From JAFGTE01 sp965369305 (GTDB lineage: Bacteria > Patescibacteriota > Gracilibacteria > UM-FILTER-43-11), in the NCBI GenBank assembly GCA_965369305.1, contig CBDUQG010000055.1, positions 1 to 6,790 of the forward strand: a stretch of DNA of 6,790 nt. The letters run 5' to 3'. The notes below the pieces were generated by a model. It made no database searches and had not been told where the DNA came from. It saw only the letters and a list, made by a program, of their open reading frames with translations. A program made the position numbers and the translations under genes. Shown piece by piece: positions 5,089 to 6,790 of the stretch; within the stretch, counting starts at the first letter, position 1; every line of letters begins with the position of its first letter.

Positions 5089-6558
5089 TTATATGCCGCA
5101 ATCAGTACCTACATCAATTAATTCCTTCTCTTTTTGGACAATACAGGTGATTTTCTGCTGAGCCGTGTTCAGGGCCTGTTGCGGTGTTGAAACATTTCTG
5201 ATGACATCCTGGATAGCTTCGGAAAAGACTTTGCGGTAGGCTGCATCGTCGTAGATCGTGAAGCTTTTGGCAAATGGTGCCTGGAAGGCGAAGGTTCCGA
5301 AGAGTGGTTCAGTTTGCTGCTCAGAAACCATATCTTTGCGGGAGGTTGGGCGGTTGGTGATTTTATGGTAGGTCTGAAGGGCGTCAGCACTGGTGAGGTA
5401 CTGAACAAGTGTCCAGGCTTCAGATGGCATATCGGTGGTGCGGGCTACGACCAGTGGGAAGTAGCTGGCATAGGTGTCTCGGCGAGTCGCCTCTTGGCCA
5501 CTAATGAGCTGCGGGAATGGGGCAATGCCCACATCTTCGATGTCGATATGATCACCCCCTGATTTTTGCTGGTCCTGGATGGCCAGCTCGATTTCGTTGT
5601 AGAGATATGGATAGCCAATGATCATGCTGACCTTGTCGCGCACGAACGGATTGACCTCTTTTTCTTCTGGAGCAAAGCCGGTGATGTACTCGTTCCAGCT
5701 GTAGTTGCGGTAACTAGGCAGCCCGAAGCTAGTGAAGAGCTCGAGGGCATCAACACCTGGGTTTTCACCCCCTTGATCGACAGCGAAGGTGGCTCGTTCT
5801 TCTTTTTCATCGTAGAACTCAACGCCGAATTGAACCATGAGCGCGTAAAGGATGTCGACGGCGCTGGAGATGTTGTCGGAGCGACCCATGGCGATTCCGG
5901 TGAGGGCGAAGCGTTCTGGGCTGTTATTGCGTTTGGTGAGGGAGGTGACTTGCTCCTGAATGTCTTCCCAAAGATCCCCTGGTGCATCGCTGGTAGCGAT
6001 GAGGTCGCGGAAATGTTGTTTGTTGTAGAAGACAGCCAGGTTGTCGATGGAAAGTGGCATTCCGTAAACTTGCTCATCAACGATGAGGTCATCCGCTGCG
6101 GCCTGGAAGTAGGTTTGTCGGAAAAGCTCTGCGTTCATCACAACAGGCTGGTCGAGAGGGATGGGCAGGAGTTTTTTGTAGTGCTTCGGCATCCAGGAAT
6201 TGTGCACCATGAAGACGTCCGGCCCTTCACCTTCAGCAATTTCGTTGATGACTAGATCTTCGTATTCTTCAAGGTTGGTGAACTTTTTTACGCGAACCAC
6301 AACACCGGGAATATTGCTTTGAAAAGCCTGAATCTGTTCACGGAAGGCATCGGTGTTATCAAAGGCCACCCAAAGATCGAGCTCTTTGAGGTCAGTGGTC
6401 GGGGTGGTTTCTTCCTCGAATGGACAGTCATCCCGGTAACCGCTAGTACCTGGAATGTTTTCGGTTGGCCTTGGGCATTTTTTCTGACATCCAGACAGAA
6501 AAAGCGGAGCCATGAGCACCATGAGTACAGCAATGATTCTGAGAGTATTTTTTTTCAT
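5089..6558 (-). CDS. Lipoprotein extracellular solute-binding protein (ABC-type, family 1-like)
   Basis: This 489-residue lipoprotein resembles the sugar-binding components of ABC importers. A signal peptide (KK then a hydrophobic run to residue 20) ends in the lipobox LSGC, with C24 as the lipidated residue, cut by LspA. The body has the class's two-lobe pattern: an N-terminal strand LDLWVAFDN (60-68), GPDVFMVHNSW (112-122), and the characteristic YGMPLSIDNLAVFYNK (165-180). Later parts include a DKVSMIIGYPYLYNE stretch and a C-terminal helical region. A linker rich in Thr, Pro and Glu follows the lipid anchor. Apart from C24 the only cysteines are C28, C45, C472 and C487. No permease or ATPase gene is adjacent; the next gene is the O-antigen ligase-like protein. 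The ATG at 6558 has no Shine-Dalgarno motif. The ligand is unknown. Confidence 0.9.
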   Translation of the reverse strand: MKKNTLRIIAVLMVLMAPLFLSGCQKKCPRPTENIPGTSGYRDDCPFEEETTPTTDLKELDLWVAFDNTDAFREQIQAFQSNIPGVVVRVKKFTNLEEYEDLVINEIAEGEGPDVFMVHNSWMPKHYKKLLPIPLDQPVVMNAELFRQTYFQAAADDLIVDEQVYGMPLSIDNLAVFYNKQHFRDLIATSDAPGDLWEDIQEQVTSLTKRNNSPERFALTGIAMGRSDNISSAVDILYALMVQFGVEFYDEKEERATFAVDQGGENPGVDALELFTSFGLPSYRNYSWNEYITGFAPEEKEVNPFVRDKVSMIIGYPYLYNEIELAIQDQQKSGGDHIDIEDVGIAPFPQLISGQEATRRDTYASYFPLVVARTTDMPSEAWTLVQYLTSADALQTYHKITNRPTSRKDMVSEQQTEPLFGTFAFQAPFAKSFTIYDDAAYRKVFSEAIQDVIRNVSTPQQALNTAQQKITCIVQKEKELIDVGTDCGI

Positions 6559-6583
6559 ATTTTTTGTTTCGCGCTTGCCATTT

Positions 6584-6612
6584 ATTTTACGGAAAAGACG
6601 GCCTTAAAGCAA
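6584..6612 (-). promoter_or_regulatory. Probable promoter for the binding-protein/ligase operon
   Basis: On the minus strand TTGCTT (6612-6607) is followed after 17 bases by TAAAAT (6589-6584). The -10 box is the same sequence as in the promoter at 1484-1512; the -35 box is weaker. The predicted start near 6577 leaves a leader of about 18 bases before the ATG at 6558. It lies in the 56-base gap after the stop of the upstream gene. Confidence 0.5.
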
Positions 6613-6614
6613 AT

Positions 6615-6790
6615 TTAGGATGCCTCCTCAACGCCGAGCAAGAACTGCTGCCAGCATTTCGCTTTGTAGTGCATGTTTTTTCCGAGCAAAGCTGTGAGCG
6701 GCAGAATGAATGGGAGACTGAGAAACTTGAGCAGTTTAAGCTTGAAGCCGCGAGGTATGACCTGTACTTCAGGTTGGATTTTTTCGAACT
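6615..6790 (-). CDS. C-terminal end of an unrecognised protein, start outside window
   Basis: On the minus strand an open frame runs from the window edge to a TAA at 6617-6615, giving 57 residues (first complete codon at 6788). The fragment is basic and amphipathic: FEKIQPEVQVIPRGFK, then a hydrophobic stretch (about 17-36, LKLLKFLSLPFILPLTALLG), then MHYKAKCWQQFLLGVEEAS. Composition is natural for a protein, unlike the other minus-strand frame here, which is mostly Ser, Cys and Arg. It shares strand and direction with the downstream lipoprotein gene. The surface-glycan context would fit a glycosyltransferase, whose C-termini often have such membrane-hugging segments, but I see no diagnostic motif. 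Confidence 0.65.
   Translation of the reverse strand, partial: FEKIQPEVQVIPRGFKLKLLKFLSLPFILPLTALLGKNMHYKAKCWQQFLLGVEEAS

Noticed and set aside
5566..6255. Long plus-strand open frame of 229 codons inside the binding-protein gene
   Set aside because: It is antisense to a clear solute-binding protein and has no ribosome binding site or recognisable domain; such mirror frames are common opposite well-coded genes.
1..6790. CRISPR arrays, tRNA/rRNA genes, insertion sequences, transposases
   Set aside because: No regularly spaced repeats, no tRNA-like cloverleaf, and no transposase or integrase motif was seen on either strand.

Overview
This 6.8 kb window is a compact, roughly 45-50% GC bacterial stretch with seven protein genes, two of them cut by the window edges, and no RNA genes, CRISPR array or transposase visible. 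Stop codons TAA, TAG and TGA all fit the standard bacterial code. The organism cannot be named from sequence alone. Almost all starts lack a Shine-Dalgarno motif, genes are tightly packed, and TsaE is fused to an HD domain. Together these suggest an uncultured lineage, possibly Patescibacteria (Candidate Phyla Radiation), but that is inference.

Left part (2-1130, plus strand): the end of lspA (signal peptidase II) is followed 7 bases later by an unrecognised six-helix membrane protein with a very acidic tail. It meets a small charged minus-strand protein (1127-1456) tail to tail with a 4-base overlap.

Middle (1526-3801): a minus-strand TsaE-HD fusion gene is divergent from an unrecognised plus-strand two-helix membrane protein. 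The 212-base gap between them (2573-2784) is the densest regulatory stretch in the window. It holds two divergent sigma70-like promoters whose -10 boxes overlap, a 12-base direct repeat flanking the tsaE promoter, two related TGACTCA-type palindromes, a perfect 17-base palindrome in the plus-strand leader, and the only clear ribosome binding site in the window.

Right part (3834-6790, all minus strand): the C-terminal end of an unrecognised protein, then a promoter, then a lipoprotein solute-binding protein, then 7 bases later an O-antigen ligase-like membrane protein. These last two look like one operon. A long imperfect hairpin closes this operon against the convergent plus-strand gene.

Functionally, LspA would process lipoproteins such as the solute-binding protein here (lipobox LSGC). 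The O-antigen ligase-like protein points to surface glycan assembly. TsaE points to tRNA t6A modification. No complete known multi-gene system is visible. The most unusual items are the TsaE-HD fusion, the binding protein paired with a glycan ligase instead of transporter permeases, and the unknown gene at 2785-3801 with its distinctive flanks.
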